Assembly (NCBI GenBank): GCA_038239345.1
Contig: JBBSEX010000080.1
Span: 1 to 9,588 of the forward strand
Origin: JBBSEX01 sp038239345
GTDB lineage: Bacteria; Acidobacteriota; Terriglobia; Bryobacterales; Bryobacteraceae
DNA: 9,588 nucleotides
Direction: 5' to 3'
Position 1 is the first letter of the stretch. Each line of letters opens with the position of its first letter. Below, one piece after another: positions 1 through 7,026 of the stretch. Both the position numbers and the translations under genes were made by a program. The notes below the pieces were generated by a model that saw nothing but the letters and a program-made list of their open reading frames with translations, had not been told where the DNA came from and did no database searches.

Positions 1-700
1 ATGATGTGTACTCGTCGTCCAGTGGAGGGGGACAGTTTTCATTCCTTTCGTTGGGATGGGTTGAGATCCAGGAATTGCTGGGGAGTTAAGTAGCCGAGGG
101 CGTGGTGAGGACGGACGGTGTTATAGATTTTTTCCCATTGCCGCAGCATCGCGGTTGAGGGTGTTGAGGTGCAGCGAATAGGGATGGACCTGATAGAACT
201 CCTCGGTGGGGTGCGGTTAGCACGCTCGACCGCGCCATTGAGTTTGGGGGAGCGGGGCGGCAGGACGAACAGCAGCAGTCCGCGTTGCTGGCAGGCTTGC
301 TCGAACTCGGCGGCGAACTCGCTGCCGCCATCGACCTGCAGGGCGCGGATCGGGAAAGGCATGCGGTGCTGCAAGATGTCGAGGAAATCGGTCGCGGCTT
401 GAGCGGTGGCGCGGCGGTAGGCCTGGATCACGTCTCAGCTCGAAACTACGTCGCGGGCGGGCGAACTGTTGGAACTTGATGCCGGGAATGAGACGCACCT
501 CGACGGTATCGACCTGGACGCCAGCGTTTTCGACCGCGTATTGCCTGGGTTTGCGCTCCGCATAGGGACGGAACCGCAGCGCCCGGCGGAGTTAGGCACG
601 CCGCTGCAGGCAGCTTCGGTCAAACGACCGGAACGCTTGAGTTGGACCTGGATGCCACCCACCATGGAGGTTGAGACCGCGATGTGGTCGCGCCGCCTCG
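1..700 (-). mobile_element. Degenerate IS481-like insertion sequence remnant
   Basis: This stretch is accounted for by the 3' two thirds or so of an insertion sequence read on the minus strand (see the transposase pseudogene). The outer end probably lies near position 6-40, just beyond the transposase stop codon, where the DNA begins with TGT; IS481 elements commonly have TGT at their tips. The other end, with the transposase N-terminus and second terminal repeat, is missing. Transposase-like reading fades at about 700, exactly where the plus-strand helicase gene begins to look like a conserved domain. The terminal repeat cannot be confirmed because only one end is present. Confidence 0.6.
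39..700 (-). pseudogene. IS481-like DDE transposase, 5'-truncated and multiply frameshifted
   Basis: Joined across frames, the minus strand reads as an integrase-core (rve, DDE) transposase. A helix-turn-helix-like tail (STSMVGGIQVQLKRSGRL) lies around 610-680. Next come RFRPYAERKP and VQVDTVEVRLIPGIKFQQF with the first catalytic Asp (codon 508-510), then ALQVDGGSEF with the second Asp (330-332), and LNGAVERANRT with the catalytic Glu (225-227). The end is the typical YNTVRPHHALGYLTPQQF. It is broken: a frameshift lies around 450-464, a TGA at 435-437 sits where a Trp is usual after VVS-R/S, a one-base deletion lies near 205 and a compensating one-base insertion near 150. Between the last two, about 20 residues are read out of frame; the correct frame there gives TEEFYQVHPYSLHLNTLN. 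The N-terminus is absent. It cannot make a working transposase. Confidence 0.85.
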
Positions 701-2711
701 ACCACTGAGCAGAGAGGCGGCTACCTACCTTGGTATGGGAAAAACGGCACTCTACACCCTCGCTCGCGAGAGCCGGATACCAGCTCGAAAGATCGGGAAG
801 AAGTGGATTTTCGAGAAAGCGGGAGTATACGCTTGGATGCGCGCCAACCAGCCAATCGAGTCCTTCTTCCTCAATCTCGATTTCGACATCGAGGGCAACG
901 ATTTTCTGCGCGATCCGCAACGCGACGGCTACCTCCGCACGTATGAATTCTTCCGCTCAGGCAAGAACAAGGCGATTCTCCAGATTCCTGTCGGGTGTGG
1001 TAAGACCGGGTTAGCCGCCTTGCTTCCGCTTGGCCTTGCCAAAGGACGCGTGATCGTCATTGCGCCGAACCTCACGATTAAGAAAGGCCTTTACGACGCC
1101 ATGGACATCACTAATCGCCAGAAATGCTTCTGGAGAGAGGCCGGTGTTCTGAGCCAAGACCAGATGGTGGCAGGGCCGCTTGCGTGCACCCTTGATAGCG
1201 GCAACCTCTCCGTTGCCAACAAATCGCATATCGTCATCACGAACATCCAGCAACTCGCAACGAATGCTGATAAGTGGTTAACACAGTTCTCCGATAACTT
1301 TTTCGACATGATAGTCATCGACGAGGCCCACCACAGTGCTGCCGAGAGCTGGCAGAAAGTTATCGAACGATTCCCGAACGCCAAAGTCATCTACATGACG
1401 GCAACACCATTCCGCAGCGACCGGCAGCAAATCGACGGTGAATTAGTATTTCGGTATCCGTTCCGCAGCGCCACCCTGAAGGGGTACATCAAGCGACTGA
1501 AAGCCAGCTACGTCGCCCCTGCTGCGATTGAACTTGGGTTTAAGGACGAGCGTGGGCGCACCTACAACCTAGAGGAGGTACTCAAATTAAAGGAAGAGGA
1601 GTGGTTTAGCCGGGGTGTCGCGCTGGCCGAACCGTGCAACCGGCATATCGTCGATAGCAGCCTCGAAAAGCTCGAGGAGCTTCGACAGAGCGGGACGCGA
1701 CATCAATTGATCGCGGTCGCGTGCTCCATCAACCACGCACGAGACATTCGGTCGCTCTACAGTGAACGCGGCTACAACGCCGAGGTGATCCACAGTAACC
1801 AGACTGAGGACGGGCAGGAAGCGATTCTCGCTTCCCTTCGGAATGGCACGCTCGACTGCATTGTTCAGGTTCAAATGTTAGGGGAAGGTTTCGACCATCC
1901 CAAGCTGAGTGTCGCCGCTATCTTCCGTCCATTTCGAACACTGGCCCCCTACATTCAATTTGTTGGCCGTATTATGCGTGTTGTTGTGCAGAACGATCCG
2001 ACGCACCCGGACAATGTAGGGCATATCGTGACTCATCTAGGTATGAATCTCGATGAGCGATTGAAGGAATTTAGGCAGTTCGAGAATGACGATCAGGCTT
2101 TCTGGGACAAGGTTATCAGTGGCGCCGAACCCGAGACGTCCGTGGCGGTTCGAGCCGGCTCAGCGCGGTTAACGGCGGCAGAACGGGTCGTGGTCCGCGG
2201 GGAGATAATCGAATCGCTGTGGGAAGAAGACTTCTCAACGGTTGAAAATCAGCAGATCGTTGAAGACCTGCGCGAACGTCTGAAGCTGTACGGTCTCGAC
2301 TCGAGCCAGGCGGACGAGATGGTGAGAAATGCTCAATCGACACCTATAAGGAAGGGGGTCCCCTCAGAGCCGTTTCTTGTCCAGCCACAACGTGAATGGG
2401 AGGAAGCGAGAAAACGACTCTACGAGCAGGCGCAACGTCTGGCGAAATTACTCCTCAACAATGTCAGTTTAGAGATGGCTGGCACTGAGCTGATTTACAA
2501 ATACAAATCGTTGAACATAACCGGAAAGACCAACTACGTATCGGCTTTAATGATGGTCAACACTGAAATCAATAAGCGCCTGGGCAAAGAACGCTCGAAG
2601 GCAAGTGTCGACGAATTCAAACAATTATTAGATAGTCTCGATGACGTGCTCCAAACGCTGGTTCGGCGCGTCAAGAAAGCTCAATCAGATCATGACCAAA
2701 ATCAAACCTAG
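684..2711 (+). CDS. Superfamily 2 DEAD/DEAH helicase with N-terminal excisionase-type HTH
   Basis: A protein of 675 residues. Residues about 8-55 form an excisionase/MerR-type helix-turn-helix (LSREAATYLGM, then IPARKIGKKWIF and AWMRAN), probably a DNA-binding module. Residues about 80-440 are a ResIII-type SF2 helicase core: Walker A IPVGCGKTG (101-109), DEAH (213-216), MTATPF (238-243), MLGEGFDHP (398-406) and QFVGRIMR (425-432). The C-terminal 240 residues are helical, charged and unrecognised, with no nuclease motif seen. It probably couples ATP hydrolysis to translocation or strand separation on nucleic acid. The start is uncertain: GTG 684 lies 13 bases after GGAGG (666-670), and both lie in DNA that reads antisense as the IS remnant. 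The in-frame stop at 672-674 bars a longer form, while ATG 735 would cut into the HTH. The native first residues may have been replaced by IS sequence. The zinc-protein gene overlaps its 3' end by 20 bases. Confidence 0.85.
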   Translation: MVAPPRPLSREAATYLGMGKTALYTLARESRIPARKIGKKWIFEKAGVYAWMRANQPIESFFLNLDFDIEGNDFLRDPQRDGYLRTYEFFRSGKNKAILQIPVGCGKTGLAALLPLGLAKGRVIVIAPNLTIKKGLYDAMDITNRQKCFWREAGVLSQDQMVAGPLACTLDSGNLSVANKSHIVITNIQQLATNADKWLTQFSDNFFDMIVIDEAHHSAAESWQKVIERFPNAKVIYMTATPFRSDRQQIDGELVFRYPFRSATLKGYIKRLKASYVAPAAIELGFKDERGRTYNLEEVLKLKEEEWFSRGVALAEPCNRHIVDSSLEKLEELRQSGTRHQLIAVACSINHARDIRSLYSERGYNAEVIHSNQTEDGQEAILASLRNGTLDCIVQVQMLGEGFDHPKLSVAAIFRPFRTLAPYIQFVGRIMRVVVQNDPTHPDNVGHIVTHLGMNLDERLKEFRQFENDDQAFWDKVISGAEPETSVAVRAGSARLTAAERVVVRGEIIESLWEEDFSTVENQQIVEDLRERLKLYGLDSSQADEMVRNAQSTPIRKGVPSEPFLVQPQREWEEARKRLYEQAQRLAKLLLNNVSLEMAGTELIYKYKSLNITGKTNYVSALMMVNTEINKRLGKERSKASVDEFKQLLDSLDDVLQTLVRRVKKAQSDHDQNQT

Positions 2712-2946
2712 AGGTCCTATCCCATCGCTGATCGGTGGAACCAATGGCAGGCCGCAGCGTGTGCCCATCAAAAACAACGGCTATGAATGCTCGCGCTGCC
2801 ATACGCCATTCTTGGCCGGGAACACCTGCGTCGCAATCCCGAAGTTGGGGGCGGCGTACTCAAGCGCAAAGCGTGTATGTGATGATTGTTTCAAAGCGAT
2901 TCTGCAAAAGACCGCCAAGGACCTAGAAGACGTTAAGTCAATCTAA
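2692..2946 (+). CDS. Small Cys4 zinc-binding-type protein coupled to the helicase
   Basis: An 84-residue protein from ATG 2692, overlapping the last 20 bases of the helicase gene, so it is likely translationally coupled. The frame is open further upstream inside the helicase gene, but 2692 is the natural start. The N-terminus is basic and rich in Pro and Gly (TKIKPRGPIP, GRPQRVPIK). The centre has a C-x2-C pair (C33, C36: ECSRCHTPF) and a second pair (C63, C66: RVCDDC), with an extra Cys at 46, an arrangement consistent with one treble-clef or zinc-ribbon site. The C-terminus is a short charged helix. No family is recognised. The overlap suggests a partner or nucleic-acid-binding adaptor for the helicase (inference). 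There is no strong Shine-Dalgarno sequence, which fits coupling. Confidence 0.65.
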   Translation: MTKIKPRGPIPSLIGGTNGRPQRVPIKNNGYECSRCHTPFLAGNTCVAIPKLGAAYSSAKRVCDDCFKAILQKTAKDLEDVKSI

Positions 2947-2982
2947 CATCGTGATGGTTTCGCACTACGAGCGTTGTGGAAT

Positions 2983-3377
2983 TCACAGCACTTTAGTGGC
3001 GTTGACCATTCGCCATCCCGACAGCTCTTCGCTCCCGCTGGTTGTCTTCCGGACATCGCCTTCGATCACGACGCGATAGCGGCGCGGTAGCTCCAGCGTT
3101 TCAACTCGTGGAAGACAATAGCATCAATGGCTCCTTGGACCGTCTCGCCGGATTTGATATCGATTATTTCAAACCTACGACTCCTAATATTTATGCCTAC
3201 CAGTTCTGCGACTACTGTCCGAGTCTCCGCCGGGGCCATCTCGGCGGCAATAGCTGATCGCGGTACGAATCGCGGAATCGCCGCCGCTAAGATCGCGTTG
3301 ACGTTGTAGCAGATGTCATGGAACCTGGGGACACCGGGTCCTCGATAATTTCGGGGGCACAGTTTTACATCAGCCAT
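2983..3377 (-). pseudogene. Frameshifted hypothetical gene on the minus strand
   Basis: Two minus-strand frames join into a coherent protein. The upstream part starts at ATG 3377 (MADVKLCPRNYRGPG) and continues with TVVAELVGINIRSRRFEIID and SGETVQGAIDAIVFHE. That frame then terminates at 3066. In the adjacent frame the protein-like reading resumes near 3100 with VETLELPRRYRVVIEGDVRK, runs on to WRMVNATKVL and stops with TGA at 2983-2985. Alternating strands with a conserved feel on both sides of the shift point to a single-base frameshift around 3095-3115, either genuine decay or a sequencing error. The composition suggests a small beta-rich domain; no function is assigned. Plus-strand open frames over the same bases are low-complexity shadows. 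Confidence 0.5.
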
Positions 3378-3397
3378 CGCTGTTCCAGGACGCCGGG

Positions 3398-3613
3398 TTG
3401 TCGCACCCAAACCTGGAATGGCGGATACTTGTGGTGAACGACGCGATCAGCGTCCAAGGTCTAGCTGGACTGGGTAATACGTCTACTGAGGGACTGCTTT
3501 CAACCGGCCTTACTGTTGCTGGATTCGTACCTGGTATCGGACAAGTTGCCGCGGTACGTTCGATTATTTTGGACACATACAAGACAGCAAGAGCCATCGA
3601 ACAATGTCAGTAG
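3398..3613 (+). pseudogene. C-terminal fragment with a GFVPGIGQVA motif, possibly polymorphic-toxin-like
   Basis: The frame is open from 3302 but has no ATG. Only TTG 3398 or GTG 3431/3434 could start it, with no Shine-Dalgarno sequence, so it is more likely the 3' remnant of a longer gene. The readable part ends with TGLTVAGFVPGIGQVAAV followed by an amphipathic helix (RSIILDTYKTARAIEQC). The GFVPGIG pattern resembles hydrophobic pre-toxin segments seen in Rhs-like and other polymorphic secreted proteins; that is resemblance by eye only. Its stop overlaps the start of the next gene by 10 bases, as in toxin-immunity gene pairs. It could also be an unrelated small hydrophobic protein with a non-ATG start. 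Confidence 0.35.
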
Positions 3614-3807
3614 CTAACGACATAAAGAACGACGTAAGAGCGGTCAGGAAGATACGGTTACCGTGGTGGGCCATTCTGTGTTTGATTATTGGCGGTATGC
3701 CGATCCCGTGGCTGTTCGATCATCATCGCTCATCCGACGACAATTCGCGCCCCCGTTTTCCTATCAGGCTCGTCGACTCGTGCCGTTGCCCATTGCGAGC
3801 CAAATGA
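3604..3807 (+). CDS. Small membrane protein, probably C-terminally decayed
   Basis: A 67-residue open frame from ATG 3604 with a basic N-terminus (NDIKNDVRAVRKIR) and one clear hydrophobic segment at residues about 20-38 (PWWAILCLIIGGMPIPWLF), a plausible single membrane helix with its basic end in the cytoplasm. After DHH the composition changes abruptly to Arg-, Ser- and Cys-rich sequence without structure, which suggests the original C-terminus was lost by frameshift or recombination. It overlaps the preceding GFVPGIG-containing fragment by 10 bases; such an arrangement would fit a membrane-bound immunity or accessory protein remnant. No family is recognised and expression is doubtful. Confidence 0.4.
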   Translation: MSVANDIKNDVRAVRKIRLPWWAILCLIIGGMPIPWLFDHHRSSDDNSRPRFPIRLVDSCRCPLRAK

Positions 3808-3955
3808 CCTCACCCGGCTTGCCGCGCCAATTCCTCCACCTTTTCAGCATCCTCCCAACTGGTAGGGTGAGGTACGCTCCGCGCCGCGGGCCAAGGCCGG
3901 AGTTGAACTAGTTGTCATAAAGGTCGATGGCCCATTTGTTCCTTTCACAACTTCC

Positions 3956-4711
3956 ATGGTAGGACCGCTCTCATATATCGGGGGAAAGAACCGGGTCGCA
4001 AAGCGCGTGATTGCTATGCTTCCCGAACATCTGACGTACGTCGAGCCTTTCGCCGGAGGCGCGCAGGTGTTCTTTCACAAAGCGCCCTCAGCGGTTGAGA
4101 TTCTGAACGGCCTCGACGGCGAAGTCGTGAACTTCTTCCGCATCTGCCAGCTGCACTACGAGGAACTGCTGCGTTATCTGCGGTTCACGCTCGCGAGCCG
4201 GGACTGGTTTGCGCTCTACGAACTCACGCCGCCGGCGAGCCTTACCGATGTGCAGCGAGCGGCCCGCTTCTTCTATCTCCAGAAAAATGCCTATGCGGGT
4301 CTGGTTGCGCGGCGAAACTTCAAGCTCTGCGTGGAAAAGACGCCCAACTTCAATCCGGGGCGTTTGGCTGCGGTAATCGAGAAAGCGCACGAGCGACTGC
4401 AGAAAGTTCAGATCGAAAACCGGCCCTACGACGAGGTCATCGAACGCTGCGACCGACCGACCACGCTCTTCTACCTCGATCCGCCGTACTGGGAGCGCAA
4501 GCTCTACAACTTCAACTTCGACGAGGAAGACTTCGTGAAAATGAAGAAAGTGCTGGAGGCTGTCAAGGGAAAATTCGTGCTTTCTTTAAACGACCTTCCG
4601 GCGGTGCGAAAGCTGTTCTCCGAGTTCCGGTTTACCGAGTTCGAAATGGCCTACAGTTCCCAGAAAATGGCCGGAAAACGCTTCAAAGAGCTCCTGATCA
4701 CGAACTTCTGA
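3956..4711 (+). CDS. D12-class DNA N6-adenine methyltransferase (Dam-like)
   Basis: A 251-residue protein, close to the usual Dam/DpnM size of about 260-280. It transfers a methyl group from S-adenosylmethionine to N6 of adenine in a short DNA target. Visible motifs in class order are YIGGKNR (7-13), the AdoMet loop VEPFAGG (29-35), a central variable target-recognition region (about 60-150) that includes the FFYLQKNAYAGLV stretch typical of this class, and the catalytic DPPY (175-178). Target specificity cannot be read from the sequence; GATC is only the family's commonest case. No restriction endonuclease lies next to it, so it appears to be an orphan enzyme for protection or epigenetic marking of the element. 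ATG 3956 is the only sensible start, although no clear Shine-Dalgarno sequence precedes it. It opens the intact right-hand module. Confidence 0.93.
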   Translation: MVGPLSYIGGKNRVAKRVIAMLPEHLTYVEPFAGGAQVFFHKAPSAVEILNGLDGEVVNFFRICQLHYEELLRYLRFTLASRDWFALYELTPPASLTDVQRAARFFYLQKNAYAGLVARRNFKLCVEKTPNFNPGRLAAVIEKAHERLQKVQIENRPYDEVIERCDRPTTLFYLDPPYWERKLYNFNFDEEDFVKMKKVLEAVKGKFVLSLNDLPAVRKLFSEFRFTEFEMAYSSQKMAGKRFKELLITNF

Positions 4712-4816
4712 CCCGCCATTCCGCCGTAGCCTTCCCTCCTAGAATGTGCCGCGATAGACCCCCTGGGTTTCGGAAGTTGTTACCGATCTTGTCGTGGCCT
4801 GCCTCAAGCTTCACTC

Positions 4817-6190
4817 ATGATCTTCGAAAACATCATCGCAACCATCTGGAACCACATCTTCCGGGGCGCCCGCCGCAAACGGCCGGAGGCAGGTCTCACG
4901 CTCGGTGTCCGCGTGTCGGACAGCGAAGTCACCCGTGAGCGTGTTGTCATTCCTCACGAGCGGCGCGCGCAGCACATTGTCGTGCTCGGAAAGACGGGAA
5001 CCGGCAAGAGTTACTTCCTGCGCTCCCTCTGCCGTCAGGACGTCATAGCCGGGCGAGGCTTTGTCTTCTTCGATCTGCACGGCGACGCTACTCCGTTTCT
5101 CTTGGGCTGCATCGTCGAGGAAGAAAGGAAAACAGGCCGCGACCTGTCGGGTCGCACCATTGTGATCGAGCCTTCGGACCTCGATTACTCGGTGGGGTTG
5201 AACCCGCTCGAAGGGGGAGCCCTCGGTCACCGCTTTGTCCAAATCGCCGAGTTCGCCGAAGTGCTGAAGCGGCGTTGGCGCCTTGACTCTTTTGGAGCGA
5301 GAACGGACGAACTTCTCCGCAACGCTCTCTACGTGCTGGCTGAGAACAATCTGACACTGGTTGAACTCGCGACATTCTTGAGCAACACCGGATTTCGTGC
5401 TCGGTGTCTGCAGCACGTCTCGAACGTTGAGGTGCGCCAGTACTTTGACGAGCGCTTCGAGCAGGCATCGGAACCTATGCGGGCGGTGATGCGCGAACCG
5501 ATTTTGAACAAGATATCGACCTTCACCGCCGATCCGCACTTCCGCCACATCGTGGGCCAGCGGGAGTCCACCTTCTCGGTCCGCGAGGCGATGGACGGGG
5601 GCAGCTGGATCATCCTCAACCTTCACAAGGGGAAGCTTGGAGAACAGGCGGCAACGCTTGGCAGCTTGTTCCTTGCCACTATCAAGAACGCGCTCTTCAC
5701 TCGCGAGAAGCGACGACTCTTCACCCTGTACTGCGATGAGATTCAGAACCTCGTGGCATATGGAAGCGGTCTCGAGACCATTCTCTCCGAGGCCCGGAAG
5801 TTTGGCGTTTCGGTGGTCTCGGCGAACCAGTTCCTCGACCAGTATCCGCAGGAAACGCGGGCGGCGCTGGAAGCCGTAGGCTCTCACATCTACTTCCAGC
5901 TCTCGACCGCGGACGCAACCCATACCGCGCAGGCGCTCGACGGCGGCAAGCCGCTCGCCGAGCGGCTGAAGAATCTGCCGCAACGACACTTGATTGCGAA
6001 GATTGGAAGCGACCGGATCACCGAGGTTCTCGTGCCAGCGGTGCCGGAAGGGAATTCGAGCTTCGCCGACCTCTATGAGCGTTGCCGCAGCCGGTGGGCG
6101 CGCAAGCGGACTGAAGTCGAGGCCGAGATCGCGAGCCGATTAGGCAGCGCGGCGAAATCCACCCGCGAGGTACTCAATGACTGGGAATAG
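4817..6190 (+). CDS. VirD4/HerA-like DNA-translocating ATPase (coupling-protein type)
   Basis: A 457-residue RecA-fold ATPase of the VirD4/TraD/HerA-FtsK group. It shows an N-terminal beta-rich lead-in, Walker A GKTGTGKS (58-65), the following FFDLHGD strand (84-90) typical of type IV coupling-type ATPases, an all-alpha insertion (about 140-260), Walker B LFTLYCDE (301-308) with Gln310, and a sensor strand SVVSANQFLDQ (332-342). It has no convincing N-terminal transmembrane pair, unlike classical VirD4/TraD, so it is probably soluble or recruited by a partner. It would pump or guide DNA during transfer or replication. Its gene overlaps the Replic_Relax-like gene by 14 bases, a strong hint that the two act together. 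No Shine-Dalgarno sequence is obvious before ATG 4817, and a 105-base gap separates it from the methyltransferase. Confidence 0.88.
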   Translation: MIFENIIATIWNHIFRGARRKRPEAGLTLGVRVSDSEVTRERVVIPHERRAQHIVVLGKTGTGKSYFLRSLCRQDVIAGRGFVFFDLHGDATPFLLGCIVEEERKTGRDLSGRTIVIEPSDLDYSVGLNPLEGGALGHRFVQIAEFAEVLKRRWRLDSFGARTDELLRNALYVLAENNLTLVELATFLSNTGFRARCLQHVSNVEVRQYFDERFEQASEPMRAVMREPILNKISTFTADPHFRHIVGQRESTFSVREAMDGGSWIILNLHKGKLGEQAATLGSLFLATIKNALFTREKRRLFTLYCDEIQNLVAYGSGLETILSEARKFGVSVVSANQFLDQYPQETRAALEAVGSHIYFQLSTADATHTAQALDGGKPLAERLKNLPQRHLIAKIGSDRITEVLVPAVPEGNSSFADLYERCRSRWARKRTEVEAEIASRLGSAAKSTREVLNDWE

Positions 6191-7010
6191 CAGAAAGAGG
6201 GGAGATCGAGGGAGGCGCGGCATTATCGTGCAAGAGCGCGACCGGCAGCTGCTCCGCGAACTTTCCGTGATGCGTGTGTCCGACCGTGAGCAACTCACGC
6301 TCGCAGCCGGGTTCCACTCGACAACGCGGGCGAATGCCCGGCTCTTGCAGCTCACCCAAGCAGGTCTTTTGCGGCGGTTCTTCACCGGAACGAGCTTGGG
6401 AGGCAAGAAAGCGCTTTACGCGCTGTCGCAGTCCGGGGCGGACCTCGTGCAAGTTCCGAGTCGCGGTCCCCGACGGAGGCAGGACGAGACCCTGGTTGCC
6501 GACTCCTTCGTGCAGCACCAGTTAGCCGTGAATGGCATCTACGGAACGGTCAAGTTCGCGCCAATCCCAGTGGCCGGTGCCACGTTCCTCCGTTGGATGG
6601 CCTTTCATGAGCCGCTCACCAAAGCATCAGCCCTGATCCCGGACGGATACTTTGAAGTCTCCGTCCCTTCGAGTTCCGAGTCAGTGGCAGAGTTACGCGC
6701 TCTTCCCATGTTCCTCGAGGTCGACCTGGGGCACGAGGGGCGCTCAGTGTGGAAAGCCAAAGTTGAAAATTACTTGCGGTATGCCGTCTCCGGAGCCTTT
6801 GCGTCGCAGTTCGCTGAGTCTCATGAGTCCCGCTTCCGGGTCCTCGCCATTCTGAGCTCCGAGCGGCGGCTCGCATCGCTCCGCCAGGTGACGGCGAGCG
6901 TTACCGATCGGTTGTTCTGGTTTTCCACGTTCGATTCCCTTAACCGCGAAGGCTTCTGGTCTCCCGTCTGGCTTCGGCCCACGGGCGACGCGAAGCAATC
7001 GCTTTTGTAA
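6177..7010 (+). CDS. Replic_Relax-like winged-helix protein (replication-relaxation family)
   Basis: A 277-residue protein. Residues about 16-90 read as a winged helix (VQERDRQLLRELSVMRVSD, RANARLLQLTQAGLLRRFF, ALYALSQSG). The middle carries the pattern IPDGYFEV (154-161), then FLEVDLGHEG (179-188), then Lys193/Lys195 and Tyr199. This order (PD, then E-x-D, then K and Y) is what I associate with Replic_Relax (Pfam PF13814), a family linked to plasmid replication and DNA relaxation, and it also recalls a PD-(D/E)XK-like nuclease core. The role is therefore inferred: recognition and possibly nicking of element DNA for the neighbouring ATPase. ATG 6177 has GAGG (6167-6170) six bases upstream, inside the ATPase gene. 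It could instead be a purely regulatory DNA-binding protein. Confidence 0.72.
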   Translation: MTGNSRKRGDRGRRGIIVQERDRQLLRELSVMRVSDREQLTLAAGFHSTTRANARLLQLTQAGLLRRFFTGTSLGGKKALYALSQSGADLVQVPSRGPRRRQDETLVADSFVQHQLAVNGIYGTVKFAPIPVAGATFLRWMAFHEPLTKASALIPDGYFEVSVPSSSESVAELRALPMFLEVDLGHEGRSVWKAKVENYLRYAVSGAFASQFAESHESRFRVLAILSSERRLASLRQVTASVTDRLFWFSTFDSLNREGFWSPVWLRPTGDAKQSLL

Positions 7011-7026
7011 CGAGCAAACATTCACC

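Noticed and set aside
3042..3309. Plus-strand open frames of 60-71 residues
   Set aside because: They are antisense to the more protein-like minus-strand pseudogene and lack motifs and ribosome binding sites.
3810..3918. Minus-strand micro-gene reading MTTSSTPALARG and then SWEDAEKVEELARQAG in another frame
   Set aside because: It needs a frameshift to join, is only about 35 residues long and has no other support; it may be a decayed fragment.
3912..3940. Possible promoter for the methyltransferase (TTGTCA, 17-base spacer, TTTGTT)
   Set aside because: The -10 box matches only three of six consensus bases, so chance is likely.
4811..5989. 392-residue open frame on the minus strand opposite the ATPase gene
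   Set aside because: It is antisense to a clear Walker-motif ATPase, has no recognisable motif and reflects GC-rich codon bias in the shadow frame.
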